64,000 nt of DNA from Silvania confinis. Lineage in GTDB: Bacteria; Pseudomonadota; Gammaproteobacteria; Enterobacterales; Enterobacteriaceae. This document shows, in pieces, positions 10,180 through 19,905 of the stretch (the stretch's first letter is position 1; each line of letters starts with the position of its first letter). Made by a program: the position numbers and the translations under genes. The DNA lies in NCBI RefSeq assembly GCF_025564085.1, contig NZ_JAMGZJ010000066.1, positions 54,965 through 118,964 on the forward strand, read 5' to 3'. The notes below the pieces were generated by a model. The model worked only from the letters and a program-made list of their open reading frames with translations, was not told the origin of the DNA and did no database searches.

Positions 10180-12369
10180 ATGTCCTGGCTTAATTCCGTT
10201 TTATTGGCACTAACATCTGTGCAACCTCATATGGTGCCGCTAACTGTTATCAGCCTGGTCTTTGTTTCGTTTATCTGTTTTATGATCTTTTATTTTTTCA
10301 AATCAGTTGTAATTGTTAAGCGACTGAAAAAATATACACAGTCAATTAATAGCATTGAAAACAATGATCCTGAGCATCAACTCCAGCATTTAAAAAAATT
10401 GTTTGTACAGCCCGAGCTAAAACATGCCTGGAACGAGTTTGCGGAATCCCTGCATCCACAGCACGAGTTAGTCGGCAGTGAAGAGAAGATTGTCAAAATT
10501 CGCGCTACAGCCCCCAGCGCCAGCTACTTTTCCGAACAGCAGTTGGTGGATATTCCACTCAATACCGAATTCTTCAAGCATCTCCCCGGTATTCTGACCG
10601 GTGTGGGGATTATCGGCACATTCTATGGGCTGATGATTGGCCTGAACCATTTTGACCCCAGCACGCCGGAGCAGGTCGCCAGCAGCGTCAATAATCTGCT
10701 GCACGATGTGCTGTACGCTTTCCTTGGCTCTGCGGTTGCTATTTTTGCGTCCATCGTCGTCACATGGCTGGAGAAATTCTCTCTGGCGAAATGCTATAAG
10801 TACCTGGAAAAGTTTACCGCCTCCATCGACAGGCTCTATATCAGCGGCGTCGGTGAGGAGTATCTCGCCTCACTGGTGAAATCCAGCAACGAAAGCGCCA
10901 CTCAAGCGCGCCACCTGAAAGAGAGCCTGGTTACAGATCTTCGCGACATGCTGCTGCATCTGGCTGAAAGCCAGAAAGTTGAAAATGAACGTCTCGCGAA
11001 TACATTGAGCAATACCTATCGTGAATCAGGCGCACAATTTGCCGACCAGGTGAGCGGCGCAATCGAAAATAGCCTGAAGTCACCGCTGGATAAGATTGCG
11101 GGTGCAGTTCAGACCGCCAGCGGCGATCAAAGCGGCATGGTACAGAACATGCTGCAGGATGTGCTGACCGCATTTATGGCGAAGCTCGATACCACCTTTG
11201 GCCAGCAGTTTACCAATCTCAACGAAATGATGGGGCAAACCGTCGGGGCGATCCAGACGATGCAGGGCGGGTTCTCCGCGCTGCTACAGGATATGCGTCA
11301 GGTCAGCGACGATTCCCGCCAGGGCAGCGCACAGTTAATTGAACAACTGCTATCAGAAATGAAATCGGGCCAGCAGGCCATGCAGGCTGGCATGAATGAC
11401 ATGCTCACCAGCTTACAGTCTTCTGTCGCCAAAATTGGTGCTGAAGGCGAAGGTGCCGGTGAGCGTATGGCCCGCCAGCTTGAGAAAATGTTCGCCGACA
11501 GCGAGGCGCGGGAAAAAGCCCAGGCAGAACACATGTCCGCCTTTATTGAAGCCATTCAGAATTCAGTCCAGCAGGGCCAAAGTGCCACAATGGAAAAAAT
11601 GGCAAACTCCGTCGAAGCACTCGGTGAGCAGTTGGGTAGCTTGTTTGGGCAGATTGATAAAGGTCAGCAACAGATATCAGTAAACCAGCAGGCTAATCAG
11701 CAGTCCCTGCACGAACAGACGCAGCGAGTGATGGGTGAAGTCGACGATCAGATCAAACAGCTGATTGAGACCGTTGCCAGCCAGCATCAGGGTACAACTG
11801 AAACACTTAACAAACTCGCAGAACAGACCAACCGACAGATTCAGGATATGCAAAACGGTGCGGACAAAATGCGTGTTGCAGCCGAACGCTTTGAACACGC
11901 AGGCGATCGGGTGTCGGAAGCGAATCACCTCACTGCTGACGTATTGAATAAAGCGCAATCGGCGGGTTCATCACTCTCCCTTGCCACCAGCGAACTCACT
12001 TCAGTGGTGGCCGATTACCGTAATAATCGGGAAGCTGTCAGCAAATCCATTGCCATGCTGGAGATGCTCGCAGCAAATACCCAGTCGGAACAAACCACCC
12101 GCAGCCAGTTCATCACCGATCTTAAGCAGCACGGTGAGCGCTTGCAGAGCTATAACCGCGAAGCGCAGACCTTTATGGAAAATGTCAGTGACGTGCTCGG
12201 CAAAGGCTTTGAAGACTTCTCAGAAGGTGTTTCTCGCAGCCTGGATAAAACCCTGGGCAGACTGGACGTCGAAATGGCCAAAGCCACCAATCATCTTGCA
12301 GGATCCGTTGAGCAGATCGGTGAAAGCGTCAGCGAGCTTGACGATGTTCTGTCTCGCGTGCGTGCCTGA
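10180..12369 (+). CDS. zorA: Zorya type I membrane motor stator subunit ZorA (MotA/TolQ/ExbB-like)
   Basis: ZorA (729 residues) forms, with ZorB, the inner-membrane proton-driven motor of the Zorya anti-phage system. A membrane segment lies at about 20-45. The MotA/ExbB core has two helices near 136-154 (GILTGVGIIGTFYGL) and 178-196. From about residue 215 to the end is a very long, polar, Gln-rich helical tail, matching the cytoplasmic tail thought to relay infection sensed at the envelope to ZorC and ZorD. It is the first gene of zorABCD, with zorB starting 14 bases later. The assignment rests on this architecture together with the three following genes. Confidence 0.93.
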   Translation: MSWLNSVLLALTSVQPHMVPLTVISLVFVSFICFMIFYFFKSVVIVKRLKKYTQSINSIENNDPEHQLQHLKKLFVQPELKHAWNEFAESLHPQHELVGSEEKIVKIRATAPSASYFSEQQLVDIPLNTEFFKHLPGILTGVGIIGTFYGLMIGLNHFDPSTPEQVASSVNNLLHDVLYAFLGSAVAIFASIVVTWLEKFSLAKCYKYLEKFTASIDRLYISGVGEEYLASLVKSSNESATQARHLKESLVTDLRDMLLHLAESQKVENERLANTLSNTYRESGAQFADQVSGAIENSLKSPLDKIAGAVQTASGDQSGMVQNMLQDVLTAFMAKLDTTFGQQFTNLNEMMGQTVGAIQTMQGGFSALLQDMRQVSDDSRQGSAQLIEQLLSEMKSGQQAMQAGMNDMLTSLQSSVAKIGAEGEGAGERMARQLEKMFADSEAREKAQAEHMSAFIEAIQNSVQQGQSATMEKMANSVEALGEQLGSLFGQIDKGQQQISVNQQANQQSLHEQTQRVMGEVDDQIKQLIETVASQHQGTTETLNKLAEQTNRQIQDMQNGADKMRVAAERFEHAGDRVSEANHLTADVLNKAQSAGSSLSLATSELTSVVADYRNNREAVSKSIAMLEMLAANTQSEQTTRSQFITDLKQHGERLQSYNREAQTFMENVSDVLGKGFEDFSEGVSRSLDKTLGRLDVEMAKATNHLAGSVEQIGESVSELDDVLSRVRA

Positions 12370-12383
12370 GGGGGTGACAGCTA

Positions 12384-13124
12384 ATGTTTGGAAACGCATT
12401 TGGTGTTAGAAAACGCCGTGGCGATGAAGCAGAAAAACCCTTTTGGATCTCCTATGCCGATCTGATGACCGCCATGATGGTGCTATTTTTAGTCGTCATG
12501 GTGGCGTCACTGAGTTCAGTAACGCAGCGTATCCAACGCGCAGAGCAAGGGGAAAAGGTCAGGGGACAGGATATCTCCCGATTGTGTGAGCGCCTGGAGC
12601 TGCATGCCCGCAGTGTGAATAAAACTATCGTGGTGGATTGCCACGATAACCGTATCAGCTTTGGCGAGGCAGGTCGTTTCGATCACAACCGATTTTTCCT
12701 GAATGCCGAAGGGCAAAAAGCATTGCAGGATGTCGTACCTCTGGTGCTGGAAGCATCCGACAGTGAAGAAGGCAAAAAGTGGTTCAAACAAATCGTCATT
12801 GAAGGTTTTACTGACACTGATGGTTCGTACCTTTACAACTTACATCTCTCGCTGCAGCGCTCTGAGTGGGTGATGTGCAGTTTGCTCGATAGCCGCAGTC
12901 CTCTGCAAAACAGCATTTCTGCAGAGCAGCAGATCCAAATTCGTAAGCTTTTCCTTGCTGGTGGTGTCTCGTTTAATAATGCAAAAGAGAGCAAAGAAGC
13001 CAGTCGTCGCGTTGAGTTGCGTATGCAGTTCTTTGGGCTTAAGGATAAACGTGATGGGGCCGAAGAGGTGGATTTCCCTCCGGTCGTTAATAAAGAAGTA
13101 TGCCAACTGGTAATGCCGCAATGA
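12384..13124 (+). CDS. zorB: Zorya stator partner ZorB (MotB-like, OmpA domain)
   Basis: ZorB (246 residues) is the MotB-like partner of ZorA. A single N-terminal membrane helix contains ISYADLMTAMMVLF, where D26 matches the proton-carrying aspartate of MotB. A periplasmic OmpA/MotB peptidoglycan-binding domain follows at about 135-230, with the IEGFTDTDGS and SRRVELRM signatures. Such domains anchor the motor to the cell wall, letting it sense envelope perturbation by phage. The stop overlaps the zorC start (ATGA at 13121-13124), so the two are probably translationally coupled. Confidence 0.93.
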   Translation: MFGNAFGVRKRRGDEAEKPFWISYADLMTAMMVLFLVVMVASLSSVTQRIQRAEQGEKVRGQDISRLCERLELHARSVNKTIVVDCHDNRISFGEAGRFDHNRFFLNAEGQKALQDVVPLVLEASDSEEGKKWFKQIVIEGFTDTDGSYLYNLHLSLQRSEWVMCSLLDSRSPLQNSISAEQQIQIRKLFLAGGVSFNNAKESKEASRRVELRMQFFGLKDKRDGAEEVDFPPVVNKEVCQLVMPQ

Positions 13125-14803
13125 CACCCGCACTGAGTTCTCTTGCACAACGCATAGCGGCTAAACTGTCCTCCAGCCAGCAGGATGATAATTTCCTGCG
13201 TAATGATTTTCATGCGCTGACCTCTGCGGGTCTCGACATGGAAAAGCGGCTTGATAAAGCAGAGAAAATCCCCCCACCGCCTCAAGAGATGCGGCTGGCA
13301 GCCCTGCGTCGCTTTCGTCTTGCAGAAGAACTGACTGAACGAGAGTGGCGGATGGTGTTTTATGGCCTCGCCGATACAGATCCGCTCTACCCCGACCGGC
13401 CGGTATTACTGGAGGATGATATATTCTTCCCCCATGTAGACAGTGCTATAAAAAAACAGATTGAATCCAAGGCACTGAAGCGCAAGGACTGGGCAGCACT
13501 CTGTTCAAGTTATTTTGCCTACAAACACGAATCGCCAGAAACAAACCCGCACTGGTGTGTACTGCGTGGGCATATCGCCAGGGGATACCCCGTGGTAAAA
13601 GCCGCTATCCGCAGAGAAAAGTCGTGGATGAAAACCATTGAGTTTTATCACGACATTTTTACGCCTCAGGCTGGTGGTGTGATATCCCAACAGCTGCTTT
13701 CGGGTGAGAGCAATGCTTTATCATCATTAGAAAAAATAGCGCAAATCCCAGACAGCAGCTGGTTGTGGAAACGTATTTTCACCGTATTGCTGGCGCAGCT
13801 TGATACTCTGGACGATCCTCACTATCTGGATAAAATCAGTTGGCTATTAGGCCTGGCGGCGCAGTGGGTGCGTTTTCGTGATGACATTATGACGGCGACG
13901 CTGACCCGCTATTACCATTCTATCTATCGCGATCAGGTGCATTCCGCCCTGAAACAGGCGGCACTGGAATATTGGGATAACCCGCAGCTGAAAAGCCAAC
14001 AGAATAAGTGGCATCAATATGTTTCTGAACCCGTCGCAGCGATGGTACGGGGCTGGCTGGCCAAACAAGATCTGATGCACTTCTTTGAACTGCTTCGCGG
14101 AAACGGCGATGTTGACCAGGCGCGACTGCACTACTGGCTGCGCTTCGCGAACCAGATGGGCTTCACCCGCATCGTGATGGGACCGGATGCCTGCCACGAT
14201 CGTGGCAGCGACTTTGTGAAATTCCGCGAGGAGAATCGTGGGAGGCTGAGTCATCTGCGCGGTGGGCGTAGTTTCGATAACGCTATGATCATGCAGATTA
14301 ACGATTATATCTTCGTTGAATTTTCCGGGACGGGAAACGCGATGTATGCCTATCGAGTGGGTCAGGCTCCATTTAACCCGGAGTCACACACATTGGATAT
14401 AAATATCCAATTAAAAGACAAATACCGTAATGTTCTTCGTCTTCCACATACCCCAAGAGCCGAAGGGTACAACAAGACCCGGATCACCGGCTGGATGCTG
14501 AAATATGACGATGAACTGCGTCAGCTGGGTATCCGCTGGATGGCTGAAGAGCCTGTCAAATTTATAGATAAAAAAGCGCCCTCGACCGCCTCGGTATCTG
14601 ACATCAAAATCATCAATCCATTGCGGGATACAGCAATACAGCGCCTGGTTGAAAATACCGCATGCATCGTCAGCGATAATCGACAAAAAGGTGGAGTCCT
14701 GTCCGTTCAGCTCAAATCCCCGGACGACACAACAGAAAGAGAGTTGCTTCGACTCGGTTTCACCCCTGTGACTAAAGAACCACATCGCTACTGGATCAAA
14801 TAA
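13121..14803 (+). CDS. zorC: Zorya type I cytoplasmic effector ZorC (EH-signature protein)
   Basis: ZorC is the second effector of type I Zorya, a cytoplasmic protein that reported work links to DNA binding during defence. The start at 13121 forms an ATGA overlap with the zorB stop and gives 560 residues; an in-frame ATG at 13100 would add seven. No enzymatic motif is visible. The protein is largely helical, with a conserved block near 340-400 (LHYWLRFANQMGFTRIVMG) typical of the EH-signature family. Identification depends strongly on its place between zorB and zorD. The zorD ATG shares one base with its stop. Confidence 0.88.
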   Translation: MTPALSSLAQRIAAKLSSSQQDDNFLRNDFHALTSAGLDMEKRLDKAEKIPPPPQEMRLAALRRFRLAEELTEREWRMVFYGLADTDPLYPDRPVLLEDDIFFPHVDSAIKKQIESKALKRKDWAALCSSYFAYKHESPETNPHWCVLRGHIARGYPVVKAAIRREKSWMKTIEFYHDIFTPQAGGVISQQLLSGESNALSSLEKIAQIPDSSWLWKRIFTVLLAQLDTLDDPHYLDKISWLLGLAAQWVRFRDDIMTATLTRYYHSIYRDQVHSALKQAALEYWDNPQLKSQQNKWHQYVSEPVAAMVRGWLAKQDLMHFFELLRGNGDVDQARLHYWLRFANQMGFTRIVMGPDACHDRGSDFVKFREENRGRLSHLRGGRSFDNAMIMQINDYIFVEFSGTGNAMYAYRVGQAPFNPESHTLDINIQLKDKYRNVLRLPHTPRAEGYNKTRITGWMLKYDDELRQLGIRWMAEEPVKFIDKKAPSTASVSDIKIINPLRDTAIQRLVENTACIVSDNRQKGGVLSVQLKSPDDTTERELLRLGFTPVTKEPHRYWIK

Positions 14804-17800
14804 TGCTGAAACGTCTGTTAAGTAAACTGACGGGAAACCGTCAGCAGATAGAACGCCATCTGAAGAATCAGTACGTGATTGAGGACAATGGGCTCAGTTT
14901 TCCGCAATCGTTGGTTGATGACTCAGAGCTTTGGGCTCTGGCATCCTGGCTTGAGCAACTAGCCGAAGAAGACTATCTGATATCACTAACAGACCGATGG
15001 TTGTTGAGCTGGGATGCCTTGTATCGACTACTGCAAGACGAGGAACATTCCAGCAGTCTGCCTCTTATTGGCGTCCCAGGGGTATTACCATTACGTGCAA
15101 GCCTGAGTTCGCGTGGGGCATTAAGCGATAGTGATTTTCGTGTCTGGATTGCGGAGTGGACTTCGGTTCCTGCCCGCCAGTCGATTCGTTTCAATCGTAC
15201 CGGCGCTATTTTTACTTATGAAAATCAGCAGTACCTGTTTTCGCGGGAAAACTGGGCACTCTTACAGGCAATAGAGCAGCTTAGTACCCAGCAAATTCAG
15301 ACGCCTGGCGAAACCACTAACCAGCTGGGATGGGCCGCTGTTCGCAAATGTGCGAAGCAAGCCGACGCAAAATTTGATGACTACTTAGAAAAAACGCATG
15401 TTATCAAACCAACCTCATTGTCATTACGCCTGCGTAAGGCAACGGTTGCTGATACCGCCGTTATCGAGATTGAGCCCCACTTCGAAGACCAGCCCGCTAA
15501 CTGGCTCGGCAGTTTTGACAAAAACTCACAGGTTCACGATAGCTACCGTATTCCCGGAGAGAACGGCGAACTCAGCCATGTCATCATCCCTCCCGAAGTG
15601 AAAGACGTCCTAAATTCAATACACGCAATCCCAGGCCGCCGGGTGGCCGGCAGTGAAGCTCTATCCTTTGTTCGCAACCCCTTTACTTTCCTGGGTGAAG
15701 ATGCCGCCAGTGTTATTGCCCCTGAGGAACACGAACAGGCACTGTTTGATGCCCATATTTTCTTTCATCACTTCAGGCTTCAACCCCAAATCAATGATGA
15801 GAATAAGATAGAGAGTATTACGCTGGTACTGGAGCCTGTCTCTCCTGTACCGCAACCGGAAGTGACTTTTCTTTTCTCTGCCCCGTGGGAAATGGATAAT
15901 TTTGTTCAGGCCTTAGGGATCAGCGTTGCCGCGCACATGCCAGCGGGTTCCTGGCAGGGATACGAGCTGGAACTAAGCCAATTTACTGAACAGCAATGGC
16001 ATGATTGCCAATCGCTGTTGTCGCGCTGGCAACAGGAAGTCGAGGGTAAAGAATTTAGCGATGTACTGGATCTCGGTAAATACGGCGATCGCGTCATTGG
16101 CATTGGTGAGTTCGAAAAAATATCGTCTCCCTGGCTGACCAAAGCAGATAGTGAAAACTGGCTCCCTGATGATATCGACTTCTCCGCATTTTCGGAGGAG
16201 ACACTAACGGGCTGGGAACCTGAAAACCTGCATCATTTCAATGAACTGCAGGAGAAAATAACCCAGGCCGAAGGGACTGGCGAAACACATATTATCTCAC
16301 CCTGGAATGAGACTGAATTACCGCTGGATGCCGCTAAAACCTTCAGTAAGAACTGGGAAAAACAGCAGAACACAGCAACTGAATCTGAGGGCAATGCTGT
16401 TGATAAAGCAGTCCGAGCTGTACTCAAAATTGAACAAAACATTGAGGAAGCTGCTTATATCAAACAGCGCCGAGATTCACTCATCAATGCTCGACATGCT
16501 GAACCTGAAATTCCGCTAAGTCTGAAAGAGCACATCCGACTCAAAGACCATCAGCGTGAAGGCGTGGCCTGGCTTCAGCAGCTTTTCCTCCGCTCACCTC
16601 AAGAAACAGCAGGTTGCCTGTTAGCGGATGATATGGGGCTGGGGAAAACGCTGCAGATCCTGAGCTTCCTGGTCTGGTTCATTGAAAAATTCCCTGATGA
16701 GCCACCAAGTCTCATCGTTGCTCCCGTTTCTCTTTTGGATAACTGGGAACGTGAGTTGGAAAATTTCTTCTACACCGCCGGGATTTCGGTGATGAAATTG
16801 TATGGCGATACCATCAAAGCGGTGAAATACCCGAAACAGGCTATTCCTGCTGATCTACTGTCTCAGGGGATCAAAAATTTGCTAAAACCTGGCTGGCAGG
16901 GTAAGGCGAAAATCATTCTGACAACCTACGAAACGCTTCGCGATCAGGAGTTCTCACTGGCACGCCAGCCATGGTCCATTATGGTGTGCGACGAGGCACA
17001 AAAAATAAAGAACCCGGCAGCATTAATTACGCATGCCGCCAATGCAATACAAGCCAGGTTTAAAGTCGCATGCACCGGCACGCCTGTCGAAAACACGCTT
17101 GTAGACCTCTGGAGCCTCTTTGATTTCGCTCAGCCGGGTCTGTTAGGGGCTCTTAATGAGTTTGGCAAACATTATGTTCGCCCCATTGAGAACGAAGCGG
17201 GTCGTGATACAGGGCGGCTTGAAAGTTTACGAGCGTTGATTGAGCCACAGACATTACGCCGAACTAAAGAAGAGGTTGCGCGTGATTTGCCGCAAAAAAT
17301 CGAAGTCGTCAGCTGCAAGCAACTGCCGCTTTCTGCCCCTCAAAAGCAACTTTACCTTTCTTCAATCGCTAACTGGCAACAACAACAGGCAATCAGCGAG
17401 GGCATGCAGCAGGCTGGTACGGGGATGTTGGGGTTATTACATCGTCTTAAACTCATTTGTGCACATCCGGCAGTTGTTAATCCAGAGCCTCGCTATCGTG
17501 AAAGCTCGCCAAAACTGAATTGGATGCTCAAAACGCTGGATGAAATTAAACACACCCGTAAAGACAAGGTGATTATCTTTACTGAGCTGCGCGATCTCCA
17601 GCGAGAAATCCAGCATGCTGTCCAGCAGCGATTCGGTTTCCGCCCGGTGATCATCAATGGCGACACCAGTACTAAAAGTCAGAGCCAGAACAGCCGTCAG
17701 CGATTGATTGATGATTTCCAAGCCCAACCCGGCTTTAGCGTGATTATTCTCTCCACAGTAGCAGTGGGTTTCGGGGTTAACGTCCAGAAAGCTAACCATG

Positions 17801-18045
17801 TTATTCATTTCACCCGCTGCTGGAATCCGGCAAAAGAAGATCAGGCAACTGACCGCGCTTACCGTATCGGCCAGACAAAGGATGTGTATGTCTATTATCC
17901 GACGGTAATGGACTCTGAAATCACCACGTTTGAAGAAACGCTAGACGAACTCCTTCAGCGTCGCCGGGCATTGGCGAGGGATATGTTGTGCTCTACACCG
18001 GATATAAGCAGTGCTGATTTTGAGAACATTTTAAAAGGGACGTAA
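14803..18045 (+). CDS. zorD: Zorya type I effector ZorD (SNF2-family helicase)
   Basis: ZorD (1080 residues) is the DNA-acting effector of Zorya I. The N-terminal 500 residues are specific to the family. A SNF2/Swi2 motor follows, with Walker A DDMGLGKT (K615), motif II DEAQ (D730-Q733), and in the C-terminal lobe FTRCWNPAKEDQATDRAYRIGQ-type motifs V/VI (about 1003-1024, arginines R1018 and R1021). It is the last gene of the operon, joined to zorC through a one-base overlap. In the current model, activation by the ZorAB motor leads ZorC and ZorD to bind and degrade phage DNA near the entry site. No terminator was recognised after it. Confidence 0.93.
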   Translation: MLKRLLSKLTGNRQQIERHLKNQYVIEDNGLSFPQSLVDDSELWALASWLEQLAEEDYLISLTDRWLLSWDALYRLLQDEEHSSSLPLIGVPGVLPLRASLSSRGALSDSDFRVWIAEWTSVPARQSIRFNRTGAIFTYENQQYLFSRENWALLQAIEQLSTQQIQTPGETTNQLGWAAVRKCAKQADAKFDDYLEKTHVIKPTSLSLRLRKATVADTAVIEIEPHFEDQPANWLGSFDKNSQVHDSYRIPGENGELSHVIIPPEVKDVLNSIHAIPGRRVAGSEALSFVRNPFTFLGEDAASVIAPEEHEQALFDAHIFFHHFRLQPQINDENKIESITLVLEPVSPVPQPEVTFLFSAPWEMDNFVQALGISVAAHMPAGSWQGYELELSQFTEQQWHDCQSLLSRWQQEVEGKEFSDVLDLGKYGDRVIGIGEFEKISSPWLTKADSENWLPDDIDFSAFSEETLTGWEPENLHHFNELQEKITQAEGTGETHIISPWNETELPLDAAKTFSKNWEKQQNTATESEGNAVDKAVRAVLKIEQNIEEAAYIKQRRDSLINARHAEPEIPLSLKEHIRLKDHQREGVAWLQQLFLRSPQETAGCLLADDMGLGKTLQILSFLVWFIEKFPDEPPSLIVAPVSLLDNWERELENFFYTAGISVMKLYGDTIKAVKYPKQAIPADLLSQGIKNLLKPGWQGKAKIILTTYETLRDQEFSLARQPWSIMVCDEAQKIKNPAALITHAANAIQARFKVACTGTPVENTLVDLWSLFDFAQPGLLGALNEFGKHYVRPIENEAGRDTGRLESLRALIEPQTLRRTKEEVARDLPQKIEVVSCKQLPLSAPQKQLYLSSIANWQQQQAISEGMQQAGTGMLGLLHRLKLICAHPAVVNPEPRYRESSPKLNWMLKTLDEIKHTRKDKVIIFTELRDLQREIQHAVQQRFGFRPVIINGDTSTKSQSQNSRQRLIDDFQAQPGFSVIILSTVAVGFGVNVQKANHVIHFTRCWNPAKEDQATDRAYRIGQTKDVYVYYPTVMDSEITTFEETLDELLQRRRALARDMLCSTPDISSADFENILKGT

Positions 18046-18148
18046 CTGCTCAAATTTTGCGATACAAAAAGATAATTGGTCCAATTCAAAGCCAAAAGGA
18101 TTGTTAGCCGGATAAGTACGTCAGAGAAAAATCAGTGAGTTAAATTGA

Positions 18149-18286
18149 AGAGAGTTATCTGTAAGTCATCGAATTTTATGGTGCCGATATCGTGATGAGG
18201 CAGAGCGCCTTGCTGATCAGCAGTCAGATGTGGTGAAGAAGATGGTATTCGAGACTCTTAAGAGCATGTACAGCAAGGATAAATAA
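18149..18286 (+). pseudogene. 3' remnant of an unidentified gene
   Basis: After an in-frame TGA at 18146-18148 the frame stays open to TAA at 18284-18286 and encodes a charged, helix-prone tail ending in KKMVFETLKSMYSKDK. Its stop overlaps the ATG of the next gene as TAATG, with an AAGGA ribosome site inside its last codons. This is the layout of an operon partner, not of random sequence. No plausible start is present, so the upstream body seems to have been lost, probably when the Zorya block was joined here. The family is not recognised. Confidence 0.45.
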
Positions 18287-18627
18287 TGAAGAAGGCGGCA
18301 TTTTTTGCTCTCTCGCTTTTCGCATCTTCCTGCGGCGCTGAAATGCGTGAGTTACAAACAGGGAATGATCTTCTCCACAACATCAAAGAGGGTAAGGCTG
18401 GGAACGACTTTGCTTCATTTTATACAACCGGATACATTCGAGGAGTCACTGATTCGTTAGTTATGATTGGTTCCCTATGCCCTAGTCCCGGTGTTGATAT
18501 GGCACAATACACTGATATAGTGCAGAAGTATCTTGAGAAGAATCCAGAGACAAGAAATGAAGCTGCCTTAGTTTTAACATTTCTTGCAGTGGGTCAGGCT
18601 TTCCCTTGCAAAAAGAAAATCCAATAA
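18286..18627 (+). CDS. Rap1a/Tai-like secreted immunity-type protein
   Basis: This 113-residue protein has an N-terminal signal (cleavage likely after CGA near residue 18, or a weak lipobox ending at C16). The mature part matches the Rap1a/Tai family pattern: GNDLL, TTGYIRGVTD (48-56), a cysteine in LCPSPGV (C65), KYLEKNPETR (81-90), and a final AFPC (C108). C65 and C108 would form the family's conserved disulfide. Family members neutralise type VI amidase toxins in the periplasm, but many relatives sit in prophages without a toxin partner. No amidase toxin is nearby, so the immunity role here is unproven. AAGGA lies 6 bases before the ATG. Confidence 0.65.
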   Translation: MKKAAFFALSLFASSCGAEMRELQTGNDLLHNIKEGKAGNDFASFYTTGYIRGVTDSLVMIGSLCPSPGVDMAQYTDIVQKYLEKNPETRNEAALVLTFLAVGQAFPCKKKIQ

Positions 18628-18640
18628 ATAAGGATGTAAA

Positions 18641-19027
18641 ATGAGATCTCTAATGTTTCTCGCATTTTTTTTATCGGCAGCCTCTGCTAGTGCTGAGTGC
18701 TGGGTGGTCAAAGATATGAAAGGCGTAAACTCCGCTTCTCATGGTGACTATAATTTCGAGAAGGATGGTTTTAGCGGAACATTCAGGATCTCTGCAGATG
18801 GTGATAAGGCATCCATAACATATTCTGGCAGTGATGCTGGAGGTTTGTCATATGGACAAATCCTGCCAAACACCATTATAGGTCTCAGTAATAATGAAAA
18901 TGGACAAGTGGTAGAAACTTGGAATATTGGTAAAAACGGCATTGTGAAAATGACAAAAGTGATAAGTGGTTTTGGCGACTTTGATTCAGTTAAGGCCATG
19001 GTTGGCAAGGTGGCGAGCGAGTGTTAG
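18641..19027 (+). CDS. Small secreted protein of unknown function
   Basis: This gene starts 14 bases after the Rap1a/Tai-like gene, with its own AAGGA ribosome site six bases before the ATG, so the two form a short operon. The 128-residue product has a clear signal peptide (hydrophobic core FLAFFLSAASASA, cleavage before E19). The mature protein is about 110 residues, rich in Gly, Ser and beta-strand formers, with cysteines only at its two ends (C20 and C128), suggesting one disulfide closing a small beta domain. I do not recognise the family. Confidence 0.6.
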   Translation: MRSLMFLAFFLSAASASAECWVVKDMKGVNSASHGDYNFEKDGFSGTFRISADGDKASITYSGSDAGGLSYGQILPNTIIGLSNNENGQVVETWNIGKNGIVKMTKVISGFGDFDSVKAMVGKVASEC

Positions 19028-19044
19028 CCGTCCATGGCTGTCAC

Positions 19045-19851
19045 TTAGTCACCTGTGGCTTCGGCCTGCTCTTTCGCCTTGAGGAAGTTAACAACACCGT
19101 TGGTGTAAATTTGCTTTCTCTCAAGCGGGTCAAGTGTCGACGCCCAACGCTTATAGCGATCTGACTTCTTTAATGCTGCTTCTGCTGCCTTCACTTGCCT
19201 TGCGGAAGCATTGTTCCACACCGCCTGCTGCCGCGCTAAGTCACGAAACTCTGGTGAGGCGATCAGATCCGTGGCCACCTCCATTCGTTTGGAAGTGGAA
19301 TTAGCGGCGGTAATCATATTGCCGATTGGCTCACCAACGAACGGAACCCTGCCGAGAACGCTTTTTGCCGTTCTGTTGACGATGGCATCACCTAACCGAC
19401 TGGCATCGTCAAAAGCCTCCTTGATAGATGTAATCCGGCCGGTAGTAATATCTGACTTAAGCGCCTTTGAAATCCCGTCATTGAACACATACATATTCCT
19501 CAGCGCCTTCATTCCTCCAGGAGAAAGGTTTTTTGCCAATGCTCTGCGAGACTCTGCGTTTCTCATCATCCCACGATACCAGTTTGCATACTGTGTTGGA
19601 GATATTGCCACGCCTGGAGTAGTGCCCTTGCCAGTGAATGCCTTAGAGATAGCTGAAGCGGCAACGTACTGCCTCATGTCGGCCGGTACGTTTTGCATAA
19701 GCCGGTTGAAATTTGTTGTTGATCCATTGGCCAGCATGTTTATGGACGTGCGCATATTGTTGACTATGTCGCCGTCTTTGTTGCGGCCATAAAGATTAAC
19801 GATGTTAGCCGGTTCCATCGAGTCGGCTATTGGGTGCGAATGCACTGCCAC
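19045..19851 (-). pseudogene. C-terminal fragment of a phage DNA-ejection/internal virion-type protein
   Basis: The frame encodes about 255 residues from SMEPANIVNLYGRNKDG to the stop. It is Ala/Asn-rich and helical, with WYRGMMRNAESRRALAKN, a glycine/valine segment VLGRVPFVGEPIGNMI, then SPEFRDLARQQA. This resembles the C-terminal part of long phage DNA-transfer or polyvalent virion proteins. The only upstream start is a GTG at 19851 with no ribosome site, and the frame stays open into the antisense of the excisionase leader. The true N-terminus is therefore probably missing. It faces the integrase, and the family call is tentative. Confidence 0.4.
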
Positions 19852-19865
19852 GTTATCCCCCTTTC

Positions 19866-19890
19866 GCCCGGTTCGTCCGGGCTTCTTTTT
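19866..19890 (+). terminator. Terminator-like hairpin before the excisionase gene
   Basis: GCCCGG and CCGGGC (19866-19871, 19877-19882) pair around TTCGT and are followed by TTCTTTTT. It sits 15 bases before the excisionase ATG. It could end a rightward transcript from an upstream gene now lost, or act as a leader attenuator. Confidence 0.55.
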
Positions 19891-19905
19891 GCCTGGAGAA
19901 AACCG

